Part shown: in pieces, positions 57,594 to 64,000 of the stretch | Layout: each line of letters opens with the position of its first letter | How positions within the stretch are numbered: position 1 is the first letter of the stretch | Source: Onthovicinus sp900555545 | Lineage (GTDB): Bacteria; Bacillota; Clostridia; Oscillospirales; Acutalibacteraceae | Direction of reading: 5' to 3' | Length of the DNA stretch: 64,000 nucleotides | NCBI GenBank assembly: GCA_949296915.1 | Contig: CASFPX010000012.1 | Span: 14,707 to 78,706, forward strand | The notes under the pieces: generated by a model | The model's input: the letters and a program-made list of their open reading frames with translations, nothing else | Told to the model about the DNA's origin: nothing | The model's database searches: none | Program-made: the position numbers and the translations under genes

Positions 57594-57613
57594 GGGCCGC
57601 CTGTTGGCGGCCC
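57594..57613 (+). terminator. rnpB terminator
   Basis: GGGCCGCC (57594-57601) and GGCGGCCC (57606-57613) form a perfect stem with a TGTT loop directly after rnpB. A T-rich tract lies some 35 bp further on. Confidence 0.7.
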
Positions 57614-57761
57614 TTGAAATTTCGTCACGGCCTGGATTTTTTTGTTGAAAAATCATGGATATTATTATATAATATTTTTAATCGTGTCAATGAGGCGGAT
57701 CGCGTTGGACGAGCCTTGTTTCGCTTTTCGTCTGGTATAATATTGAAGGGGGTCGTATCTC

Positions 57762-58148
57762 TTGGAGAATTTCATGCTTCTTGCAATCGATTGGGCGCGG
57801 ACAATTAATGTCCCGCTGTCCATGATGGTGATTGTGTTTGCGGCGCTGATTATTTTTGTCATTATTTTCTGGCTCTTTGGAAAGGCCTTTTCCGGCAAGA
57901 AAAAGAATGCGTCTGCGGAAAAGAAGGCTATCGTAACACAAGTGCAGGCTGCACCACAAAAGGCGCCTGTTCCGATTTCGGCTGCATCTACGGGAACGGA
58001 CGAGGAGGTTGTTGCGGCGATCACAGCGGCGATCATGGCGTTTACTGGTTCCGGTAATTTTACAATTCGCAGGATCACGCGTGCACAACAGAGCGGCAGG
58101 CCGGCGTGGGCGCAGGCTGGTATTGTGGAGAATACGCGCCCGTTCTGA
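57762..58148 (+). CDS. OadG-family (sodium-pump decarboxylase gamma-like) protein
   Basis: The 128-residue protein has one N-terminal transmembrane helix (MVIVFAALIIFVIIFWLFGK, ~22-41), a basic Lys/Ala-rich linker and a C-terminal segment, EEVVAAITAAIMAFTGSGNF followed by TIRRITRAQQSGRPAWAQ. This layout is typical of the gamma or delta subunit of oxaloacetate and other acyl-CoA sodium-pumping decarboxylases. TTG 57762 follows AAGGGGG (57747-57753) at good spacing. An ATG four codons later is the alternative. The beta subunit gene follows 41 bp later. Alpha and biotin-carrier subunits are not in the window. Confidence 0.82.
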   Translation: MENFMLLAIDWARTINVPLSMMVIVFAALIIFVIIFWLFGKAFSGKKKNASAEKKAIVTQVQAAPQKAPVPISAASTGTDEEVVAAITAAIMAFTGSGNFTIRRITRAQQSGRPAWAQAGIVENTRPF

Positions 58149-58189
58149 GTTCTTAAACGGATAGTTGATTTTAAGAGGAGTGACGCGCG

Positions 58190-59374
58190 TTGTTTTCAGA
58201 ATTTATCCAAGCGTTAATTGATATTATGTCCGAGTCGGGGATTGCGGCCTTTTTTGACGGAAAAGGCTATTTAAACCTCATCATGCTCGGTGTGTCCTTT
58301 TTGCTGCTCTATCTTGGCATAAAAAAGGGATTCGAACCTTTGCTAATGATTCCAATTGCTTTCGGTATGTTGCTGGCCAATCTGCCGTTGGCAAATCTCG
58401 GCGTCCAATATAGCGATATTCCCGGCTTTGTCGATATTTTAATGAGTGGTCAGGCTGGCTTGATTGATATCCTGTATTTTGGTGTAAAAGCCGGTGTTTA
58501 TCCACCGCTGATCTTTATGGGCATCGGCGCTATGACGGATTTTAGCCCATTGATTGCCAACCCGAAAAGCTTCCTGCTCGGTGCTGCCGCTCAGCTTGGT
58601 ATTGCCGTTACCTTTGTGGGCGCCATTTTACTGGGTTTTGATGAGCAGGCAGCCGGTTCCATCGCCATCATTGGCGGTGCGGACGGTCCGACCTCCATCC
58701 TCGTTACCTCCCAGCTCAAGCCGGAAATGCTCGGAGCGATCGCTGTGGCGGCTTACTCCTATATGGCATTGGTTCCGATCATCCAGCCTCCGATCATGAA
58801 ACTGCTCACCACCAAAAAGGAGCGTTCCGTCGTGATGGAGACACTCCGGCCTGTATCTAAGACAGAGCGGGTTCTATTCCCGATTTTTGTTACTGTAGTT
58901 GTCACACTGCTGCTGCCATCGGCGGGTGTGTTGGTTGGTATGCTGATGTTCGGAAATCTTCTGCGTGAGAGTGGGGCAACGGAACGCCTCTCTAAGACCG
59001 CGCAGAATGAGTTGATGAATATCATCACAATTTTCCTCGGTCTCTCGGTTGGTGCAACGACAAATGCGCAGAATTTCCTGAATTGGGATTCTGTAAAGAT
59101 CATCATTCTGGGTCTTTGTGCTTTCTGCATCGGTACAGCGGGCGGCGTCCTGTTTGGTAAGCTGATGTACCTCTTCACAGGCGGTAAGGTCAACCCGCTG
59201 ATTGGATCGGCCGGCGTGTCCGCTGTTCCAATGGCGGCGCGCGTCTCTCAGAAGGTCGGTCAGCAGGCGAATCCCGGCAACTTCCTGCTGATGCACGCCA
59301 TGGGACCGAATGTTTCAGGTGTTATCGGCTCCGCGATCGCGGCCGGTGTCCTGTTGACAATGATTCCACATTAA
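58190..59374 (+). CDS. Sodium-translocating decarboxylase beta subunit
   Basis: The 394-residue membrane protein has ~9-11 helices and the beta-subunit signature. The signature includes FLLLYLGIKKGFEPLLMIPI, GVYPPLIFMGIGAMTDFSPL, GGADGPTSILVTSQL (conserved Gly-Gly-Ala-Asp-Gly-Pro-Thr of the Na+ channel) and NPLIGSAGVSAVPMAARVSQ with the C-terminal HAMGPNVSGVIGSAI. It carries Na+ out as carboxylate is removed by the alpha subunit, conserving energy in anaerobes. TTG 58190 follows AAGAGGAGTGACG. Substrate (oxaloacetate, methylmalonyl- or glutaconyl-CoA) is not decidable from this subunit. Confidence 0.93.
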   Translation: MFSEFIQALIDIMSESGIAAFFDGKGYLNLIMLGVSFLLLYLGIKKGFEPLLMIPIAFGMLLANLPLANLGVQYSDIPGFVDILMSGQAGLIDILYFGVKAGVYPPLIFMGIGAMTDFSPLIANPKSFLLGAAAQLGIAVTFVGAILLGFDEQAAGSIAIIGGADGPTSILVTSQLKPEMLGAIAVAAYSYMALVPIIQPPIMKLLTTKKERSVVMETLRPVSKTERVLFPIFVTVVVTLLLPSAGVLVGMLMFGNLLRESGATERLSKTAQNELMNIITIFLGLSVGATTNAQNFLNWDSVKIIILGLCAFCIGTAGGVLFGKLMYLFTGGKVNPLIGSAGVSAVPMAARVSQKVGQQANPGNFLLMHAMGPNVSGVIGSAIAAGVLLTMIPH

Positions 59375-59400
59375 ATTTTTCAAGCTGATGATTTGGAACA

Positions 59401-59437
59401 AGCGTAAAGCGCGTGGGAAGGTCCCGTGCTTTACGCT
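59401..59437 (+). terminator. Terminator after the decarboxylase beta gene
   Basis: AGCGTAAAGC (59401-59410) pairs with GCTTTACGCT (59428-59437), with an extra inner GGGA/TCCC pairing, followed by TTTT. Confidence 0.85.
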
Positions 59438-59460
59438 TTTCTAATCGGGAGGTTTATTTG

Positions 59461-60559
59461 ATGAGCAATAGATTGTTTTTACGCAATTCCCGAAAAAAAA
59501 TCAAATGCAGATATGGATTCTGGTGATCCGATACCCTTAGTCAATTTGCTTCACGCAAAAAGGCAACGCAGAACGGTTGCTTTTTTGCGTGGAAAGGGAG
59601 ATGACTTTACATGGATCTCAGGTACAAGAATAAATCGCACGATCGATGATCTGGATAAAAGCTGGGAAGTTCTTCGTGTTTTTTATCCGGAATTTCGGAT
59701 GGATCAAAAGGGTGCCGATACCCCACTCTTTTTTCCTGAAAATCCGTATGGAGATGTTGCGCTTCTTCCAGCGGAAGCGGGAATCGAAGAACTGGTGCAA
59801 TACCGCTATCTGATTATGGCCGGATGGAATATAGCTGACGCGGACTTTTCTGATCGCATGCTTTCATATGTTCGACGCGGCGGTACGCTATTGTTGACAT
59901 GGGCGCATTTGTATACGACCCAAAACCGCAGTCATGCCCTGGCACACAAGGCCCCTGTTCTCTTTAACGCGGATGTTAGTGCGCTTACTGGTGCGTGGAA
60001 AGGAGATATTTCTTTACTTCATCCGTCATCAACAGGAGCGAGAGTCAATCTGATAGAGCGTCATATTGGCACAGGGCGCGTTCTATTGCTCGATTCCCAA
60101 TACTATCCTGGGGAACGTCAAATCCGTCATGTTTACAGGGATCTGGTTCGCCGGATTGCACAGGAAAACTGCGAGGCGGAATACAAATGGGGATGGGTCT
60201 CCGCGGATAGAGGAATCTATACGGCGGCCTGTGATGCGCAGGATCGCAGAACCTTTTATCTGCTTGATGTACGCAGGAAAAAGGCCGGGGTTGGCCGGGC
60301 ACGTGCGGTTTTGCACATGGGGGAGACTGAGTGTGGATTTCCCGTGGAGCGGACTGGGATCAGCGTGATGACGCTTTTCCCCGGGCTCGGTGTTCTCACT
60401 ACATATGGTACGGCGGAGGTTATTGCGTTTGAAGGGAATGCGGTGCGGATCGTTGGTTCGGGTTTGGCTAAGGTAGTTCTGTTTCAATGGGTGGACGGTG
60501 AGATCCGGATCAGTGAGCGTCGGTTGGAACTGTATGGAGAGGCCGTGGAAAAAATTTAA
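59461..60559 (+). pseudogene. Hypothetical protein gene with probable A8 frameshift
   Basis: The 348-residue open frame from 59513 has no ribosome binding site. A good GGGAGG and ATG lie at 59461 in another frame, reading MSNRLFLRNSRKK before a stop at 59524-59526. Removing one A from the A8 run at 59493-59500 joins the two as MSNRLFLRNSRKK-SNADMDSG. The protein (VNLLHAKRQRRTVAFLRGKG and GWNIADADFSDRMLSYVRRG in part) looks like an uncharacterised protein, with a Gln/Tyr-rich centre and FVGSGLAKVVLFQW-like tail. I know no function. It could be an assembly error, a true mutation or phase slippage. Confidence 0.6.
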
Positions 60560-60578
60560 AAAAGTTTGTCTGTAGGTG

Positions 60579-60607
60579 TTGACAGAAGGGGCTCTATTTG
60601 ATATAAT
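60579..60607 (+). promoter_or_regulatory. Consensus promoter of the tRNA-Leu genes
   Basis: A perfect TTGACA (60579-60584), 17 bp and a perfect TATAAT (60602-60607) lie 36 bp before the first tRNA-Leu. Confidence 0.92.
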
Positions 60608-60642
60608 TTTAAACGTTGCAGCTCCTGTTGCAAGATCAATTT

Positions 60643-60726
60643 GCGAGAGTGGCGGAATCGGCAGACGCGCACGTTTGAGGGGCGTGTGGTAATCCCGTAC
60701 GGGTTCAAGTCCCGTCTCTCGCACCA
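60643..60726 (+). tRNA. tRNA-Leu(GAG), with encoded CCA
   Basis: GCGAGAG pairs with CTCTCGC. The D-arm has GGCGGAATCGGCAGACGCG, the anticodon arm is CACGT-TTGAGGG-GCGTG (anticodon GAG) and a class II variable arm and T-arm with GGGTTCAAGTCCC follow. Discriminator A and CCA complete it. It reads CUU/CUC. Confidence 0.95.
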
Positions 60727-60843
60727 GCGCTTTGGTCTGGCTTCGTCAGAGGCCAGACTGGAGTGGAATTGTGGATCAGGCTGTGTGCCCCACCTCGGTG
60801 TTCCAGTTCTCACCGTGTAAAAGTTCAAAGAACTGTTTCATCT

Positions 60844-60930
60844 GCGGATATGGCGGAATTGGCAGACGCGCTAGATTCAGGTTCTAGTGGGGGCAACTCC
60901 ATGCAGGTTCAACTCCTGTTATCCGCACCA
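60844..60930 (+). tRNA. tRNA-Leu(CAG), with encoded CCA
   Basis: GCGGATA pairs with TATCCGC. The anticodon arm is CTAGA-TTCAGGT-TCTAG with anticodon CAG, and a class II variable arm (GGGGGCAACTCC) and a T-arm with GGTTCAACTCC follow. CCA is encoded. It lies 117 bp after tRNA-Leu(GAG) and is probably cotranscribed from the 60579 promoter. Confidence 0.95.
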
Positions 60931-61425
60931 AAACACCATGAACGAGCAATCGTTTGTGGTGTTTTTTGTGTATTACTTTTACGAGCCCTTAACAGATAAA
61001 CTTAAAATCCAATAGTAGCAAGTTCATTCTATGGGTATTCTGTCCGATCGGATATTGGTGAGGATACCGATGATGTCGTTTGTTTCCCCTATTTTTTAAA
61101 CGAATCTCTTGATGAACCTCACTTGTGTGAACTTGGAAGAGCGTTCTCCCCGTGACAAATGCAATTTTTACCCATGCAGAGGCGTGTTGCAGATAACCGG
61201 ATTCTTATCCAGCTCTCTATCTACAAAGGTTGTTTTTCTCATATGGCGGAATGAGGGGGGATTTCGTCAGAGGTTACGTCATGCCCGCTTGGGGGTTGGA
61301 GAGGCATAAATTTGCCCGGGAATTTAAATCCGCGCTATGTCATCCGGATTAAGGATATGGCGCTGCGTTACAACAATCAAACAACAGCTGTCAGGTATTC
61401 ACTTGTAGTCTATTCTACGGTATAT
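60931..61425. other. tRNA terminator followed by a gene-free stretch
   Basis: AACACCA...TGGTGTT with inner ACGA-gcaa-TCGT (60934-60971 region) and a T6 run terminate the tRNA transcript. From 60,976 to 61,425 I see no gene with a ribosome binding site. The short open frame at 61109-61309 looks random, and the stretch may be the decayed end of older genes. Confidence 0.55.
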
Positions 61426-61992
61426 CTACCGGCCGCGATTGTACATATCGTGTTGATTTTTGGAGAGGGCATCTAACAACAGCTTTTTACCGCGGACAAG
61501 CTGCTGCTTCACGACAGAAACCTTTTGCCCGAGCATCTGGGCCACCTCCGGGATGGTGAACTCCAAGACGAAGTGCTCATACAACACCTCGCGATATCGG
61601 GGATCAAGCTGGTTAATTGCCGCCAGAACCCGGTCGTATTCCGCATGTTCGCACACGGCGTCCAGGAATCCCTCGTCACTCAAATTTTCCGGCAGATCGG
61701 AGTGGAGCCATTTTTCCTGGTGCTCTCGGTCAGCCATCACGCGCAGGGCGGCGTGCCGCGCCGCTTTTAACACGTAGTTGCGCAGATCACGTTCATTCTC
61801 GATCCGGCTGATCTTTTTCATGTTACGTGCAATGCCGAGAAATGCGTTGCTGACGGCCTCTTCAGCGTCGTGATAATTGTGGAGGAATGAATTCGCCAAT
61901 AATAGCATCTGCTTCCGGTAGGTCTGGTATAGCATCTCAAATTTCTGCTGTTCCTGTGCGCTATCAATCAGGGATAAATAGAAACCGAGCAT
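61426..61992 (-). CDS. ECF-like sigma factor
   Basis: The 188-residue protein has sigma region 2 (EMLYQTYRKQMLLLANSFLH, NYHDAEEAVSNAFLGIARNM, ~residues 18-57) and region 4 (INQLDPRYREVLYEHFVLEF, TIPEVAQMLGQKVSVVKQQL, VRGKKLLLDAL, ~125-180). ATG 61992 has TAGGAGGTGGG before it. A promoter with TTGACA and TAATAT lies at 62088-62060. Three direct TTTGACG-like repeats lie upstream of it. No anti-sigma gene is next to it. Target genes are unknown. Confidence 0.85.
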   Translation of the reverse strand: MLGFYLSLIDSAQEQQKFEMLYQTYRKQMLLLANSFLHNYHDAEEAVSNAFLGIARNMKKISRIENERDLRNYVLKAARHAALRVMADREHQEKWLHSDLPENLSDEGFLDAVCEHAEYDRVLAAINQLDPRYREVLYEHFVLEFTIPEVAQMLGQKVSVVKQQLVRGKKLLLDALSKNQHDMYNRGR

Positions 61993-62059
61993 TGACCCAC
62001 CTCCTAATTCACAAAGTATCACAACTTCCTGACCTGCCGCTCAAAGCAGTATGTATTTT

Positions 62060-62088
62060 ATATTAAATTGATTATGCATTTTTGTCAA
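62060..62088 (-). promoter_or_regulatory. Promoter of the 61426-61992 sigma factor
   Basis: On the minus strand TTGACA (62088-62083) and TAATAT (62065-62060) are spaced by exactly 17 bp. Upstream are direct repeats of TTCGTCAAA-type sequence (62095-62125), which may bind an activator. Confidence 0.75.
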
Positions 62089-62137
62089 GAAAAGATGACG
62101 AAATTTGACGAATTTTGACGCAAAACCGGATTAAAAT

Positions 62138-62160
62138 AGAGGCGGCATACAGCCGCCTCT
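62138..62160 (-). terminator. Terminator of the DUF4317 gene
   Basis: AGAGGCGGC (62138-62146) and GCCGCCTCT (62152-62160) form a perfect stem. On the minus strand it is followed by ATTTTAAT. Confidence 0.75.
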
Positions 62161-62179
62161 GAGCCGGGGATGAGACCTG

Positions 62180-63310
62180 TTATTCAATATGTACTGCTAT
62201 GCCGTTAACGGTTACGCCGCCCTCGACGCGGATGACGATACACTTTGTGCCGTCGATCACGCGCGTCTCCACCAGATCCTGGCGGTCGGTGTGCACTTGG
62301 ACGGTCACATCTGAGGTACTGACCTCAAATTTTTTATCATCAATAATGTTTTTGGGGCTGAGAACGGCATCTGTGCCAAACGCCGCGTCGTATTTTTCTG
62401 TAAAGGCAGGGAGCTTTTCATCCGGGACACCGGAGACGGAGAGCACACGCTTGACCGCCTGACGCGAGATAAGCAGCGGCTCCACCTCTTTATTCTCCTT
62501 ATGTTCCTCGATCATGGCCTTGATTTGGCTGTGGACGGACCCAATGACGTCATAGCTGCACGATTCGCTCAGGGAATCCTCCAGAACGGACTGAAACGTC
62601 TCTTTCTGCACCTTGGCCGGCATGGGAAGGGGGCAGTGAAAGATGCTGTCCACAAAGGCGGCATAGCTCTCCGCAGTGCTGCGGGAGTAATAGAGCGCAT
62701 TGTAAATATTTGTGGTGCGGTCGTCAAAAGCGGGGAACAGGAATCCGAGCTCCGGCTTGGAGACCAGCCAGTCGATCCGGCGGTTGTGGAACTTCTGCTC
62801 CGTCATGTAGTAGCTCAGGGCTGGTTTGCTCATCCGGACTGGGCAGATGCTGCACAGGATGTAGGAGTAAACCTCGGAGGAGGCGTCTGAAAAAATGGCG
62901 CCGTCCCCGCCGCGGTAGGGGATATCGTATGTGTCGTGGATCAGTAGGATCAGGTAATTCTCCCCCAGCTTCAAGGAGGAGGCGGCCTTTTGATAAAAGG
63001 CGTGCAACGCCGCCTCATCTTTCAGTGCGGAGTCGCGCAGCGCCATGAGCAGCTTGTGTTCCTCACTGTCCACCACCTGCTGGGTCTCAAATTCCAGATC
63101 AATCAGGTTTTTGCCCAGACCGCCTGACAATGTACGCTTGAGTGTAGCGAGGATGTTTTCCACCTCCTCCTGCGGACTCGAGAGCAGGGACTGCTCAAAT
63201 TCGGACACAATCTCCCCGTTCTCATTCACACAGCAGCCACGCAGGGAGGAGATGCTGTTCTTATCCGGCCGGAACCGGCGGCGGATTTCCGCCACTTCCT
63301 TTTCGTTCAA
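62180..63310 (-). CDS. DUF4317-family protein
   Basis: The 376-residue protein begins at the LNEKEVAEIRRRFRPDKNSI position and has the family-typical LRGCCVNENGEIVSEFEQSL and LSSPQEEVENILATLKRTLS. A central ENYLILLIHDTYDIPYRGGD follows, then EVYSYILCSICPVRMSKPAL. The open frame runs 174 codons further, antisense to the neighbouring gene, and should not be used. TTG 63310 has AAAGGA nine bases before it and matches family starts better than ATG 63319, which the ribosome binding site almost touches. The function of the family is unknown. No membrane segments are seen. Confidence 0.85.
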   Translation of the reverse strand: MNEKEVAEIRRRFRPDKNSISSLRGCCVNENGEIVSEFEQSLLSSPQEEVENILATLKRTLSGGLGKNLIDLEFETQQVVDSEEHKLLMALRDSALKDEAALHAFYQKAASSLKLGENYLILLIHDTYDIPYRGGDGAIFSDASSEVYSYILCSICPVRMSKPALSYYMTEQKFHNRRIDWLVSKPELGFLFPAFDDRTTNIYNALYYSRSTAESYAAFVDSIFHCPLPMPAKVQKETFQSVLEDSLSESCSYDVIGSVHSQIKAMIEEHKENKEVEPLLISRQAVKRVLSVSGVPDEKLPAFTEKYDAAFGTDAVLSPKNIIDDKKFEVSTSDVTVQVHTDRQDLVETRVIDGTKCIVIRVEGGVTVNGIAVHIE

Positions 63311-63458
63311 TGGGCTCATTCCTTTCGTTTGGGGTAGGACTTCTATTATAGTGCGATTCCCGAGACTTTGCAAACAAATTTTTTGCGCAGTAATTTCTGG
63401 TTGGCTTGTTCGCGTAATTATGATATGATAATCACAGCATACGAGAGAGGGTGATGGG

Positions 63459-63905
63459 ATGAAATGGCGGATTCCCAACGATTCGACCGATCCGCTCATT
63501 ACGGCCGAAAAGCATATTGGAAGTAGCCGCGGCGGAGGGCGTGTCAGCCGAGAGACACTCCCGGAAATGTGCGTGATTTTTGAAATTGGGATGGCACTCC
63601 GATTCATAGAATCGCTCCTCAGGACGAGAACTTTGTTAAAAAAACTTCCCTGCTTTCTCGAAAATCCGAAATGCATCTGTGTTAAAGGGATTCCAAACGT
63701 GTGCTTTACGCGCGGCGGATACGGTGCTCCTGCTACGGTTGACACCTTGGAAACCGTGCGGGCCTTGGGGGTAAAGCGGGTGATTGTAGCTGGCATGTGC
63801 GGGGGATTTTCAGAGGATATCTCTGTCGGCGATGTCCTCATCCCCAGTCGGGCGCTCTGCGAGGAGGGAACCTCGTTCCACTATTTTGAACAGCCGGAGT
63901 TTTGA
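63459..63905 (+). pseudogene. Nucleoside phosphorylase-like gene cut by an insertion sequence
   Basis: The N-terminal ~148 residues match the uridine/purine phosphorylase superfamily, with FTRGGYGAPATVDTLETVRA, the phosphate-side VIVAGMCGGFSEDISVGDVL and IPSRALCEEGTSFHYF. The frame ends at TGA 63903-63905 where IS sequence begins, so the C-terminal half is lost or displaced beyond the window. The start is ATG 63459 with GAGAGGG before it. As it stands it cannot make a full enzyme. Confidence 0.8.
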
Positions 63906-64000
63906 ACCGAACCAGTAAAAACGGACAATAGACAAAAAGCCCCCTGATGTAGGATAATAACTACGTCAGGGGGTAATTACATGTCAGGAAGAAAAGGAAT
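63903..64000 (+). mobile_element. Left end of an IS3-like insertion sequence, partial
   Basis: Sequence from 63903 (TGAACCGAACCAGTAAAAAC) looks like an IS terminal repeat. It is followed by an inverted pair CCCCCTGATGTAG (63940-63952) and CTACGTCAGGGGG (63961-63973) that can block read-through. ATG 63981 then starts an OrfA-like protein beginning MSGRKG. IS3/IS150-family OrfA proteins often begin with a similar Lys/Arg-rich run. Only about 98 bp are visible and no right end or target duplication can be checked. Confidence 0.65.

Noticed and set aside
61109..61309. 66-codon open frame in the region after the tRNA-Leu genes
   Set aside because: There is no ribosome binding site, family similarity or neighbouring operon, and the composition is unlike coding DNA here.
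63320..63841. N-terminal extension of the DUF4317 gene to 63841
   Set aside because: It is antisense to the phosphorylase gene, has no family similarity and lacks a ribosome binding site. The family start is near 63310.

Overview
The window looks like a chromosomal segment of a low-to-mid GC, spore-forming, anaerobic Clostridia-type Firmicute (Oscillospiraceae-like). The pointers are SpoIID, the RicT/YaaT sporulation protein, the DarA c-di-AMP receptor, an anaerobic sulfatase with its radical-SAM maturase, a sodium-pump decarboxylase beta subunit, class A RNase P RNA and strong AGGAGG ribosome binding sites with many GTG/TTG starts. No species can be named from the sequence.

Layout. 1-25,830 is ordinary GC-richer chromosome: spoIID (cut by the window edge), membrane proteins, an Orn/Lys/Arg decarboxylase-like enzyme, darA-holB-ricT, a LexA-type-box Y-family polymerase, the sulfatase/maturase pair, an ECF sigma factor with a membrane partner, a VWA protein, an NSS transporter, Nudix/ArsC/NmrA-type genes, a GH13 glucosidase and two LysR regulators, one of them divergent from an alpha/beta hydrolase-flavodoxin operon. 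25,834-30,640 is an AT-rich accessory patch: a P-loop kinase-like gene and a three-gene operon of a catalysis-less recombinase domain, a KilA-N protein and a 904-residue SF1 helicase.

30,951-57,023 is an integrated element that splits a chromosomal tRNA-Ser(CGA) gene inside the anticodon arm. The 3' half with its terminator is at 30,904-30,960 and the 5' half with its promoter is at 57,014-57,055. The two halves reconstitute perfectly paired acceptor and anticodon stems. The element carries its own complete tRNA-Ser(CGA) at 56,767-56,855, in line with the captured host promoter, which may compensate for the loss. The element backbone (50,170-56,650) holds excisionase-like proteins, a nine-unit degenerate repeat, a Cys_rich_VLP protein, a RepA-like ATPase, MobC-type proteins around an oriT-like inverted-repeat region, ParB and a tyrosine recombinase. 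A 9-mer GGAAAGAAC recurs at both element ends and is a candidate integrase arm site.

The element cargo is defence-rich: a HipBST-type tripartite toxin-antitoxin locus with three operators, TnpV, a DUF234-type ATPase, a TIR protein and a DNA phosphorothioation locus dndBCDE without dndA or dndFGH. Upstream of dndB, on the same strand, lies a tightly overlapping set: an Mrr-type nuclease with a HARE-HTH, an 888-residue protein joining an RNA polymerase alpha-CTD-like domain to a sigma region 4-like HTH, a PLD-SF2 helicase, a 53-residue protein, a second DndD-like ABC ATPase and a 166-residue unknown. I infer that this is an alternative phosphorothioate-linked restriction module, and it is the best candidate here for a little-described system. 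A perfect 46-bp palindrome covers the dndB promoter.

57,056-64,000 returns to chromosome: rnpB, OadG/OadB-like subunits, a gene with a probable A8-tract frameshift, two tRNA-Leu genes, an ECF-like sigma factor, a DUF4317 protein and a nucleoside phosphorylase gene cut by an IS3-like insertion whose left end closes the window.
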